From assembly GCF_040147005.1 (NCBI RefSeq), contig NZ_JAMSHO010000001.1:1240001-1304000 (forward strand): a stretch of DNA of 64,000 nucleotides. The letters run 5' to 3'. Both the position numbers and the translations under genes were made by a program. Position 1 is the stretch's first letter; each line of letters starts with the position of its first letter. Positions 48,287-55,423 of the stretch are shown here, in pieces. This DNA comes from Halomonas sp. H10-9-1. Its GTDB lineage: Bacteria > Pseudomonadota > Gammaproteobacteria > Pseudomonadales > Halomonadaceae. The notes beneath the pieces are model-generated. The model had not been told where the DNA came from, did not search any database, and saw nothing but the letters and a program-made list of their open reading frames with translations.

Positions 48287-48603
48287 TTCACCCCTCGAGA
48301 GCATTTTATGCTGATTCAGGGTGGATTATGTTTCCGCTTCATGGTGTTTCATCTATTTGTGATGTTGTGGATTATAGTGTTAGTGAGAGGGTCTATAACT
48401 ATGCTCCCAAAATGCCAGTTAATTTGAATAAAGATGAACTTTCAATATCACATGTTGTGGCAGGGCCACGGCTTAAAAGCATGCACAGCTTTTTGGGTGG
48501 TGAAGAGTACCTAGGAGAGGGTTATGATTGCGGTAATTATTTTGTCCGCAGTATATACGAAGACAGTAAAGATGTTTCGGTTTACAAAGTTGTAAATAAA
48601 TAG
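48287..48603 (+). pseudogene. GT-C-type membrane glycosyltransferase, fragment 4 of 4
   Basis: The last 317 bases, ending at TAG 48601-48603. The protein reads IHPSRAFYADSGWIMFPLHG onward and ends DVSVYKVVNK, a soluble C-terminal (probably periplasmic) domain. A terminator follows 24 bases later. All four fragments share the same low GC content, in contrast with the elements between them. Confidence 0.85.
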
Positions 48604-48626
48604 GTCGTTTTCTTTACACGCGCCGG

Positions 48627-48660
48627 CCGCCCCTCCAGGAAGCCCTGGAGAGGCGGTTTT
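48627..48660 (+). terminator. Terminator of the polyprenyl-sugar/glycosyltransferase operon
   Basis: A 13-bp stem with one mismatch (48627-48639 with 48644-48656), a 4-base loop and TTTT. It is framed by an additional inverted pair TCTTTACA / TGTAAAGA (48611-48618, 48662-48669). Confidence 0.88.
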
Positions 48661-48709
48661 CTGTAAAGAAGCCACGTAAACCTTGGCGTGCACAAAAAAC
48701 GGGCCTTCT

Positions 48710-48722
48710 CCCCCCCCCCCCC
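48710..48722. repeat. Homopolymer run of 13 C
   Basis: Thirteen consecutive C on the plus strand, between the operon terminator and the mazF stop. It is outside any supported gene. Confidence 0.9.
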
Positions 48723-48791
48723 GCTGCGAGGGGTCTTGGCTGAGCGTTGGGTAGGTCTCAGGAAGGCATGGGGCACCGATGTGAGCCACGC

Positions 48792-49115
48792 TCACGCGAA
48801 GCCCAGGAAGACGGCCAGCGCTCTGTTGACGGCGACCATGGTGCTGTCATCGAGGTGGCCGAAGGCCTCTCCCACCCTCTCTCGCTTCACCGTCATGGGC
48901 TTGTCCACCATGATCTGGGAGCGTCGCTGCAGGCCATTCTCGGTGGTGGGCTCCACATCGAGGCGGATCAGTGGGGCATCGACCCGGGTGCTGGAGAGCA
49001 ACAGCACCGTCACACTGCCGGTGCCGGCAAACTGATCTGACTGGATGATGAGGGCGGGACGCGGCTTCCCGAAGTCACCCGACAGGGCAATGGTCACCAG
49101 GTCGCCACGCCTCAT
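48792..49115 (-). CDS. MazF/PemK-family mRNA interferase toxin
   Basis: A 107-residue toxin. The N-terminal MRRGDLVTIALSGDFGKPRPALIIQ and the later RLDVEPTTENGLQRRSQIM with VDKPMTVKRERVG are the typical PemK/MazF fold segments, including the basic and proline residues used for RNA cleavage. Such toxins cut mRNA at short motifs when freed from antitoxin. The ATG at 49115 overlaps the antitoxin stop (ATGA). Confidence 0.92.
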   Translation of the reverse strand: MRRGDLVTIALSGDFGKPRPALIIQSDQFAGTGSVTVLLLSSTRVDAPLIRLDVEPTTENGLQRRSQIMVDKPMTVKRERVGEAFGHLDDSTMVAVNRALAVFLGFA

Positions 49116-49345
49116 GCGTCATACTCGTCGTCGTCCAGGTCCAGGAGAGCGGCATCCATGAAGTCCTGCAGTTCCTGATCCCCGGCGTCGGCGGCCGCGA
49201 CGGCAGCGCACTGGCGGCGGGCCTCTTCAGCGAAGCCGGGTTGGCGGGTATCCGGCACCCAGATCTGGATCGGGCGCAGCCCGGCCGCTCGCAAGGCGTC
49301 ACGGTGCCTCTTCACCCGGTTGTTCACGTCATTGGTAGCTACCAT
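49112..49345 (-). CDS. MazE-family antitoxin (DUF3018-like)
   Basis: A 77-residue antitoxin. The N-terminal half, NRVKRHRDALRAAGLRPIQIWVPDTR, resembles a ribbon-helix-helix-type DNA-binding region; the C-terminal half is acidic (DFMDAALLDLDDDEYDA) and would wrap the toxin. The ATG at 49345 has AGGGGGG upstream; the open frame further upstream is antisense-type sequence across the promoter. Two palindromes at 49361-49404 are its likely operators. Confidence 0.88.
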   Translation of the reverse strand: MVATNDVNNRVKRHRDALRAAGLRPIQIWVPDTRQPGFAEEARRQCAAVAAADAGDQELQDFMDAALLDLDDDEYDA

Positions 49346-49360
49346 GGCGAATTCCCCCCT

Positions 49361-49404
49361 TGTTTCATGCAACAGAGTAGAGCAATCCTTTGTTACATGC
49401 AACA
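49361..49404. promoter_or_regulatory. Twin operator-like palindromes upstream of mazEF
   Basis: TGTTTCATGCAACA (49361-49374) and TGTTACATGCAACA (49391-49404). They differ by one base, each is nearly self-complementary, and they are spaced exactly 30 bp (about three helical turns). The distal one overlaps a plausible minus-strand -35 (TTGCAT). Probable antitoxin binding sites for autoregulation. Confidence 0.65.
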
Positions 49405-49444
49405 CGCTTGTCCGGAGAATGCGCCGTAGGCGGTTCAAGCCCAT

Positions 49445-49462
49445 GGCTATCGCAGTTACCGA
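49445..49462. repeat. 18-bp dispersed repeat, second copy
   Basis: GGCTATCGCAGTTACCGA, identical to 14512-14529 inside the nested inverted-repeat element 35 kb away. Here it overlaps the last codons and TAA stop of the flippase-like gene on the minus strand. No second arm is evident nearby. Confidence 0.7.
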
Positions 49463-50475
49463 CAGGGTGAAAGCGAAAGGCGTCGTCGACAGGCCAGCAG
49501 CAGGAACATCGGCGCCCCGGCGACCAGATAGAGATGGTAGCAGACCAGGCGCCATACCAGCACCGCGGCAGCGGCCTGTTCTCGCCCGACCACCGGCAGC
49601 AGCAGCCCGCCGACGCCCAGCTCGGCCGCTCCCGCACCGCCGGGCAGGAAGCTGAACTGGCTCGCCGCCATGGCCAGCATCTGGGTCAGGAAGGTCCACA
49701 GCCACTCGATATCGCCGCCGACGCCGATCACCGCCAGGTAGAGCAGGCTGTAGCGCAGCAGCCAGTGTGCCGTGGTGAGCACCAGCACCGCCAGCAGCGT
49801 GGTGAAGGGCAGCGCCAGGGTGGCACCTAGCGCTTGCCGGCACCTGAGCAGGCGTCGGGCCAGCCAGCGTCGACGATAGCCGCTTGGCCAGCGTGCTAGC
49901 GGCGTCGCGGGGTAGCGCAGCAGGCGTGGCAGCCAACCCAGCGCCAGGGTGGCGCCAATCACCACCAGGGCCAGCGCGACCAGCGCCATCCGGATCAGCG
50001 CCTGGTGGGGCCAGGCTGTCTCGACCAGCAGGGAGTAGGCCACCACGCTCGACAGCATGCACAGGAAGAACAGCAGGTCACAGCCCTGGTCGAGGAGGAA
50101 GACCGCGGCCCCCCGCGGGGCCGGCAGGCCGCGCCGGGCCAGCAGCACCAGCAGGGTGGCCGGGCCGCCGCTACCTGCCGGGGTGGCGCACAGGGCGAAC
50201 TTGGAGGCAAGTTCGATGCCCAGCGCTCCACGCTGGCCGAGTCGCCCCGCACGACCGTCCAGCATCAGGCGTAACCGGGCGGCATTGAGGTTCCAGCACA
50301 CGAAGGCGACCAGCAGCATCAGGACCAGAATGCCCGGCGGGAAGCGCCGGGCCTCCGCCAGGGCATCCAGCCCGCCCATCCAGGCGGTGATCGGCAGCGG
50401 GGCGAGGAGCGCCAGTACGACCAGCAGGCCATGCCATGGTCGCCAGCGCGGCAACTGACGGCGTGGATCAGCCAC
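49456..50475 (-). CDS. UPF0104/lysylphosphatidylglycerol synthase TM-type membrane protein
   Basis: A 339-residue membrane protein with about 8 helices, the second of this family in the window. Typical pieces are FALCATPAGSGGPATLLVLLARRG, VFLLDQGCDLLFF and QFSFLPGGAGAAELGVG. The GTG at 50475 overlaps the preceding glycosyltransferase stop by 8 bases; upstream in-frame ATGs would run deep into that gene in another frame. Coupling to a GT4 enzyme suggests handling of a glycolipid, possibly its translocation (inference). Confidence 0.78.
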   Translation of the reverse strand: MADPRRQLPRWRPWHGLLVVLALLAPLPITAWMGGLDALAEARRFPPGILVLMLLVAFVCWNLNAARLRLMLDGRAGRLGQRGALGIELASKFALCATPAGSGGPATLLVLLARRGLPAPRGAAVFLLDQGCDLLFFLCMLSSVVAYSLLVETAWPHQALIRMALVALALVVIGATLALGWLPRLLRYPATPLARWPSGYRRRWLARRLLRCRQALGATLALPFTTLLAVLVLTTAHWLLRYSLLYLAVIGVGGDIEWLWTFLTQMLAMAASQFSFLPGGAGAAELGVGGLLLPVVGREQAAAAVLVWRLVCYHLYLVAGAPMFLLLACRRRLSLSPCR

Positions 50476-51637
50476 TTTGGGAGTGCACCTGGTCCTGGCT
50501 GCCATGGCGCAACCGTCGATAGTGTCCCAGCAGGTCGCCGATGACCCGCTCCCAGTCGAAGTGGCGTTCGACGTGACGGCGGGCGTGGCGGCCCATGGCC
50601 TGCGGGTCGTTGAGGAACAGCTCGCGGGTGGCCCGTGCCATGTCGTCAGGGTCGCGGGGGCGGCACAGGATGCCGGCACCCAGCGGTACATACTCCTTGA
50701 GGGCGCCGGCCCGAGCTGCCACGACGGGTAGCCCGCTGGCCATGGCCTCCTGGGCCACCAGGCCGAAGGTTTCGCGGGTGCCGGCGTGGAGCATGGCGTC
50801 GGCACTGGCCAGGGCGCTGGCGACCTCGTCGGGCGGGCAGTAGCGTGGCACCACGCTGACGTTGGCGGGAACCCGGACGGGCATGCCCGGGCCCATCAGC
50901 AGCAGGTGGTAGTCCGCCCCCAGTCGCCCCAGGGTGGCGAGCAGCACGTCGACGTGCTTCTCTGGGGAGTGGCGCCCGGCGAAGACCAGCAGCCGCTGGT
51001 GGTCGCCGAGCCCCAGGCGGCGGCGCAGTGCCGGATCGCGATGGCGTGGGTGGAAGGTCTCCAGATCGACCCCCAGGGGCTGAACCCGCAGATTGGACAC
51101 GCCCCAGTCGGCCAGGCGCTCGGCCATGGCGGTGCAGGGCGCCAGCACGCTATCGAACTGACCATAGAGCTCGCCCACGTAGCGCTGCAGGCGCAACCGC
51201 ACGCCGCGCCCCATGCGGTCGCCCATCAACCGCGGCAGGTCGGAGTGGAAGAAGCCCACGCTGGGGACCCCCAGCGCCTGGCCGGCTTCCAGTGCGGCCC
51301 AGGCTGTCACGTAGGGGTCGCCGGCCTCGATGAGGTCCGGCGCCATGCCGATCAGGGCCTCGCGCCAGGGCGCGCGGCGTAGCGGAAACCGATAGCCCTG
51401 GCCCAGCGGGATGCGCGGCGCGGGAAGGGTATGCACCCCACCCAGCGAGCCGCGCTCCGCACCGGGGACCAGCAGGCTGGTGCGCAGCTCGGAGTGGCGG
51501 GCCAGGAGGCGATGCTTGGCCTGTAGGTAGGTGCGAACGCCGCCGCTGGCGGGGGCGTGGAACATGGTGACATCGACGAGGTGCACATGGCCTCCTGACG
51601 GTGGGGTTAGCGTCAGGCTAGGGCCACTTTGCGACAT
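50468..51637 (-). CDS. Glycosyltransferase family 4 (GT4)
   Basis: A 389-residue GT-B enzyme. The N-terminal domain has VDVTMFHAPASGGVRTYLQ and a donor-side hinge. The C-terminal domain has LLVFAGRHSPEKHVDVLLA and the EX7E-like region ETFGLVAQEAMASGLPVVAA, placing it among GT4 mannosyl- and glucosyltransferases. It likely uses a nucleotide sugar in the cytoplasm. The start is uncertain: ATG 51637 is plausible but has no clear ribosome site. It forms a two-gene unit with the UPF0104 protein. Confidence 0.88.
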   Translation of the reverse strand: MSQSGPSLTLTPPSGGHVHLVDVTMFHAPASGGVRTYLQAKHRLLARHSELRTSLLVPGAERGSLGGVHTLPAPRIPLGQGYRFPLRRAPWREALIGMAPDLIEAGDPYVTAWAALEAGQALGVPSVGFFHSDLPRLMGDRMGRGVRLRLQRYVGELYGQFDSVLAPCTAMAERLADWGVSNLRVQPLGVDLETFHPRHRDPALRRRLGLGDHQRLLVFAGRHSPEKHVDVLLATLGRLGADYHLLLMGPGMPVRVPANVSVVPRYCPPDEVASALASADAMLHAGTRETFGLVAQEAMASGLPVVAARAGALKEYVPLGAGILCRPRDPDDMARATRELFLNDPQAMGRHARRHVERHFDWERVIGDLLGHYRRLRHGSQDQVHSQSG

Positions 51638-51732
51638 TTCGAAGACAGCCGCGTAGTGGGCGGCCATAACGCACCACGGCGGCCCGAGGGCCGCCGTGAT
51701 GTCGGTCATTGGTCATGGCCGGGATGCGCGGC

Positions 51733-53673
51733 TCAGTCGGCCGGGCGGGCCACCAGGGAGCGGGTCTCCTCGCGGGCCTCGACCAGCGCCACGCGCAGAT
51801 GGTCGCCCAGCTTGTAGCGTTCCTCGCTCTCCACCTGGATGCGCCCCTCCTTGTCGTCGATGGCGACCTTGTTGCGCTCGCTGTGCATCATCGGCGCCGG
51901 CACGAAGGCGGTGGCGCCGTTGGCGGTCAGGCGCACGCGCATGCCGCCGCGGTTGATCTGGATGACCTCGGCGTCGAAGGTCTCCTGGGCCTCGGCCGCG
52001 GGGCTCAGGTAACGCACATAGAGCCAGTCCTTGACGTCGCGTTCGGCCATCCGGTTGAGGCGGCGACGCTCGGTGAGCTGCTCGGTGAGCTCGAGGCTCG
52101 CCTCGGCCGGCGCTTGCTCTCCCTTGAGTACCCGCTTGATCAGGCGATGGTTGACCATGTCGCCATACTTGCGGATCGGCGAGGTCCAGGTGGCGTAGGC
52201 GGGCAGCCCCAGGCCGAAGTGCGGGCCGGGCTTGGCCGACATGCTGGTGAAGCCCTGGAAGCGGCGCAGCCGGGCGTCGAGCCAGGCATCGTCGCGTCCC
52301 TCGAGCTCGCGCTTGAGCTCCTTGTAGCGGGAGAGCTCGGTAAGCGCCTCGCGCTCCACCGCGATCGCCTGGCTGGCCAGGAACTCCTGGGCGGCCTCGG
52401 CCTTGTCGTCCTCGAAGGCGCGGTGCACGTTGAAGATGCCGTGGCCCACGTGCTGTGCCAGCAGGTCGGCGCAGCAGGCGTTGGCGGCGATCATCGACTC
52501 CTCGATCATGCGATTGGCGATGCGCCGCTCCTCGGTGCGGATATTCAGCACGTTGCCGGCCGCGTCCAGGTCGAAGACGAAGTCGGGACGGTCCTTGAAC
52601 ACCAGGGCGTGCTTGGCGCGCCAGGTGGCACGGGCCTCGGTGAGGTCGCGCAGCGCCTGGAGCTGCTCGCCGATGGCGGCCTCCGGTGCCCAGTCGCCCT
52701 GGCCCTCGAGCCAGTCGGATACCCGGTCGTAGGCCAGGCGGGCATGCGACATCGCGGTGGCGGCGAAGAAGCGGTAGTCGCCCAGGCTGCCATCGGCGTT
52801 GACGGTGAGCGTGCAGGCCAGCACGGGGCGCTCCTTGCCCTCCCACAGCGAGCAGAGGTCGTCGGCCAGCTGCTCGGGCAGCATGGTGACGTTCTGGCCC
52901 GGCAGATAGACGGTGAAGGCGCGGGTGCGTGCCTCGAGGTCGGCGGCATGCCCCTCCTCGACGTAGGCGGTGGGGTCGGCGATGGCCACGCTGAGGTCCC
53001 AGCCGCCCGTGGCGCGCGGCACGATGCGCAGCGCATCGTCCATGTCGCGGGTCTTCTCGCTGTCGATGGTGAAGAACGGTTCGGCGGTCAGGTCCACCCG
53101 CTCGAGGCCCTCGTCACGCAGCGGCCAGTCGTCTCCGGCGTCCGGGCACTCCTGTTCCAGGGCGTGACGGGCGAGGGTCACGCGCCACGGCACGGCCGGG
53201 TCGTCGGCCTTGGCCACCAGTTCGTCGATCTGGGTGAAGAAGCCACGATCGTCGGCCTTGAGGGGGTGGCGGACCAGGCGTGCCACCACCCAGTCGGCAT
53301 CGCCGATGGTGCTCTCATCGAGGCTGCGCTTGATGCGTGCCTTGAGGACGTTCTTGATGGAGGGGTGGTCGGGCACCACGGCCAGGCGGCCCTCGCGCTT
53401 CTGCACCCTGGCGATGAAGCGCTCGAGCCCCTGTTCGATCAGGGTGTCGGGCTCGACGCTCTTCTTCTCGCCCTCCTCGTGAAGCACCGCCGCGACGCGG
53501 TCGCCGTGCAGCACCTGCTTCATAGCGGGGGGCGGCACGAAGTAGGAGTCGCCCTCGTCGGTCTCGAGGAAGCCGAAGCCCTTCTCGGTGGCCTTGATCA
53601 CGCCCTCGACACGAGGGGTGGTGGAGCGAATCTGTTGCTTGAGTTGGGCAAGCAGGGCGTTGTTCTGGAGCAT
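51733..53673 (-). CDS. rnb: Exoribonuclease II
   Basis: A 646-residue 3'-5' exonuclease that degrades single-stranded mRNA. The N-terminal LLAQLKQQIRSTTPRVEGV, KATEKGFGFLE and SYFVPPPAMKQVLHGDR are RNase II rather than RNase R. The catalytic Asp cluster is in TIDSEKTRDMDDALRI. The RNB domain continues to FGLGLPAYATWTSPIRKYGDM in sequence, followed by a C-terminal S1-like barrel. The length equals E. coli Rnb (644). ATG 53673 or GTG 53679 could be the start. Confidence 0.95.
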   Translation of the reverse strand: MLQNNALLAQLKQQIRSTTPRVEGVIKATEKGFGFLETDEGDSYFVPPPAMKQVLHGDRVAAVLHEEGEKKSVEPDTLIEQGLERFIARVQKREGRLAVVPDHPSIKNVLKARIKRSLDESTIGDADWVVARLVRHPLKADDRGFFTQIDELVAKADDPAVPWRVTLARHALEQECPDAGDDWPLRDEGLERVDLTAEPFFTIDSEKTRDMDDALRIVPRATGGWDLSVAIADPTAYVEEGHAADLEARTRAFTVYLPGQNVTMLPEQLADDLCSLWEGKERPVLACTLTVNADGSLGDYRFFAATAMSHARLAYDRVSDWLEGQGDWAPEAAIGEQLQALRDLTEARATWRAKHALVFKDRPDFVFDLDAAGNVLNIRTEERRIANRMIEESMIAANACCADLLAQHVGHGIFNVHRAFEDDKAEAAQEFLASQAIAVEREALTELSRYKELKRELEGRDDAWLDARLRRFQGFTSMSAKPGPHFGLGLPAYATWTSPIRKYGDMVNHRLIKRVLKGEQAPAEASLELTEQLTERRRLNRMAERDVKDWLYVRYLSPAAEAQETFDAEVIQINRGGMRVRLTANGATAFVPAPMMHSERNKVAIDDKEGRIQVESEERYKLGDHLRVALVEAREETRSLVARPAD

Positions 53674-53799
53674 GATCACGAACGTGTGGCGGGGGTAGGC
53701 TGGCCACTATACGGATTCCCGCGCGCCGCGCCAAACGTGGCGCGAGGGCACACCATGAATCAGTGGCTTGGAGCAAAACGCAGCTGCCAGTAACGCAGA

Positions 53800-53819
53800 A
53801 CGGCGCCTGCTGGCGCCGT
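53800..53819 (-). terminator. Terminator of the universal stress protein gene
   Basis: A perfect 8-bp stem ACGGCGCC / GGCGCCGT (53800-53807 with 53812-53819) with a 4-base loop, 20 bases after the usp stop on the minus strand, followed there by TCTGC. Confidence 0.7.
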
Positions 53820-53839
53820 CATCCGAGCGTCTTGCGGGC

Positions 53840-54280
53840 TCAGCTCACCGTGATCACCGAGCACTCGGCGGCGTGTGCCACCTTGTGGGAGACGCTGCCG
53901 ACCACGAAGCCCTTGAGGTCACTGAGGCCGCGGCTGCCCATGACGATGGCGTCGACGCCTCGCTTGCGTGACTCGCTGAGGATGGCGCGGGCTGGGTCGC
54001 CCTGGGTGATCATCGTCTCGACGTGGGAGACGCCGGCGTCGCGGGCGGCCTGCTCGGCGCGCGCAACGATCTTGCGACCGGCCGCCTCGAGCTCCTCGTT
54101 GGAGGCCTCGAGTGCGACGGCGCCGATGCCCCACACCAGCAGCGTATCGTGGGCGAGCCTTTCGGGAATGTGCAGCAGGATCAGCCTGGTCTCTTTCTGC
54201 TGCGCCAGCCGGCAGGCCACGGCGAGCGCCTGCTGGGCATGCTTGGAGCCATCGACGGGAACCAGGATGGAGGTATACAC
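53840..54280 (-). CDS. Universal stress protein (UspA family)
   Basis: A 146-residue single Usp domain. It has the N-terminal ILVPVDGSKHAQQALAVA and the ATP-binding loop VMGSRGLSDLKGFVVGSVSHKVAH in pieces (G-x2-G-x9-G-S type), so nucleotide binding is likely. It starts with GTG at 54280, preceded by AAGGAG. Monocistronic: a hairpin terminator lies downstream and an independent gene upstream. Expected in stress tolerance; the specific role is unknown. Confidence 0.92.
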   Translation of the reverse strand: MYTSILVPVDGSKHAQQALAVACRLAQQKETRLILLHIPERLAHDTLLVWGIGAVALEASNEELEAAGRKIVARAEQAARDAGVSHVETMITQGDPARAILSESRKRGVDAIVMGSRGLSDLKGFVVGSVSHKVAHAAECSVITVS

Positions 54281-54379
54281 GGTGCAACTCCTTATCGGTT
54301 GAGGGCTATCTCGAGCCTAGCTGCTTTCCCTGCCGGGGTCATCTCCGATACTGCCCGGCGGGCGCAACCTTGATCTGCA

Positions 54380-55423
54380 TCATGGCTGCTGGTGTTCGCC
54401 GTCCGCCTCGAGCCGACGCAACTGCTGCCACAGTTCCCGGCGCAGGTCCGACAGGCGCGGGGCCTGGTCCTCGTGGAAGGGCAGCGGGCGGGTCAGGCGC
54501 TGGGTGCGCAGCCCGAGGCGGGCGCTGGTCAGGCCGATGCCCAGGCCCTGGGCGGCTCGCGTGGAGAGGCGCCCGGCGAGGTTCATCGACAGCATCTCCA
54601 TGCCGGCGTCGCCGGCCATCTCGGTGGCACCGGCGAAGGCCATCTGGCGCAGCACCTCGCGCAGCAGGCGCAGTCGTGCCGCATAACCCAGCTCCAGGCC
54701 GTAGAGCCGGCACAGGCGGTCGACCATGGCCAGGCTGCGCCAGGCCACCAGGGCCATGTCGACGAGGGTAAGCGGGCTGACCGCCACCATGACCGCGGTC
54801 TCGCCGGACATCCGCGACACCAGGCGGCGTGCCTGGCGATCCCTGGGGGCCAGCAGGTGGTGGTCGAGCAGGGGGTAGAGCTCGGCCCCGCCGTGATGGG
54901 GCTGTCGCGCGGCCAGGAAGGCCTGCCAGTGGGGGTGGTCGGTATCCAGGTCCAGGGCGTGACGCAGGGCCTCGGCGGTGGCATCGGCCTCGCGGCGGGA
55001 GGCCGCGGAGAGCTCGCCCAGGCGCTCGCGGAGCCGATCATGGCGGCGCAGTCGGCGCAGGCGCCACAGCTCGCGGCCGAGGGCGCCGCCGCCGAGGGCC
55101 AGGGCGAGCAGCAGCAGCAGGCTCCAGGCGCCGGCCAGCCAGTCGCCGCCCAGACCGGCGGCGTAGAGGGTGGTGCCGGCCTCCACGGCGCCCAATCCCA
55201 GGCTGCCGCCGAGCAGCATGAGCAGCCCCCAGCGCCGCCGCCGTGGCCGGCCCAGGCTGGCCGCAAGCGCGGGCTCGGACGACGCCTCGCGTGGCGTGAG
55301 TGCCTGGCTCGGCAGGTCGTGGGCGAAGGCCTGGCGTGGGCGCGGGTCGGTTGCCGTGGGGGGCGGGGCCGACTCCTCGGTGGGGAAGTGTCGGCCGGGG
55401 CGGGGGTCGCGGGGCGAGCTCAC
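54380..55423 (-). CDS. YcjF-like inner-membrane protein (TIGR01620/DUF697)
   Basis: A 347-residue protein. A proline-rich cytosolic N-terminus (about 1-70) is followed by two adjacent transmembrane helices (GLLMLLGGSLGLGAVEAG and WSLLLLLALALGGGALG). A long soluble C-terminal domain includes GETAVMVAVSPLTLVDM and the DUF697 pattern. It pairs with YcjX as in enterobacteria, the ATG overlapping the ycjX stop. Role undefined; stress-linked in E. coli. Confidence 0.85.
   Translation of the reverse strand: MSSPRDPRPGRHFPTEESAPPPTATDPRPRQAFAHDLPSQALTPREASSEPALAASLGRPRRRRWGLLMLLGGSLGLGAVEAGTTLYAAGLGGDWLAGAWSLLLLLALALGGGALGRELWRLRRLRRHDRLRERLGELSAASRREADATAEALRHALDLDTDHPHWQAFLAARQPHHGGAELYPLLDHHLLAPRDRQARRLVSRMSGETAVMVAVSPLTLVDMALVAWRSLAMVDRLCRLYGLELGYAARLRLLREVLRQMAFAGATEMAGDAGMEMLSMNLAGRLSTRAAQGLGIGLTSARLGLRTQRLTRPLPFHEDQAPRLSDLRRELWQQLRRLEADGEHQQP

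Noticed and set aside
49112..50062. A possible 316-residue fusion ending in the MazE-type antitoxin
   Set aside because: The upstream ~240 codons overlap the flippase-like gene and the mazEF promoter; an ATG with a strong ribosome site starts the 77-residue antitoxin.
51709..53793. A 694-codon plus-strand frame opposite RNase II
   Set aside because: The minus-strand RNase II has all catalytic motifs; the plus-strand product is Gly/Val/His-rich and matches nothing I know.
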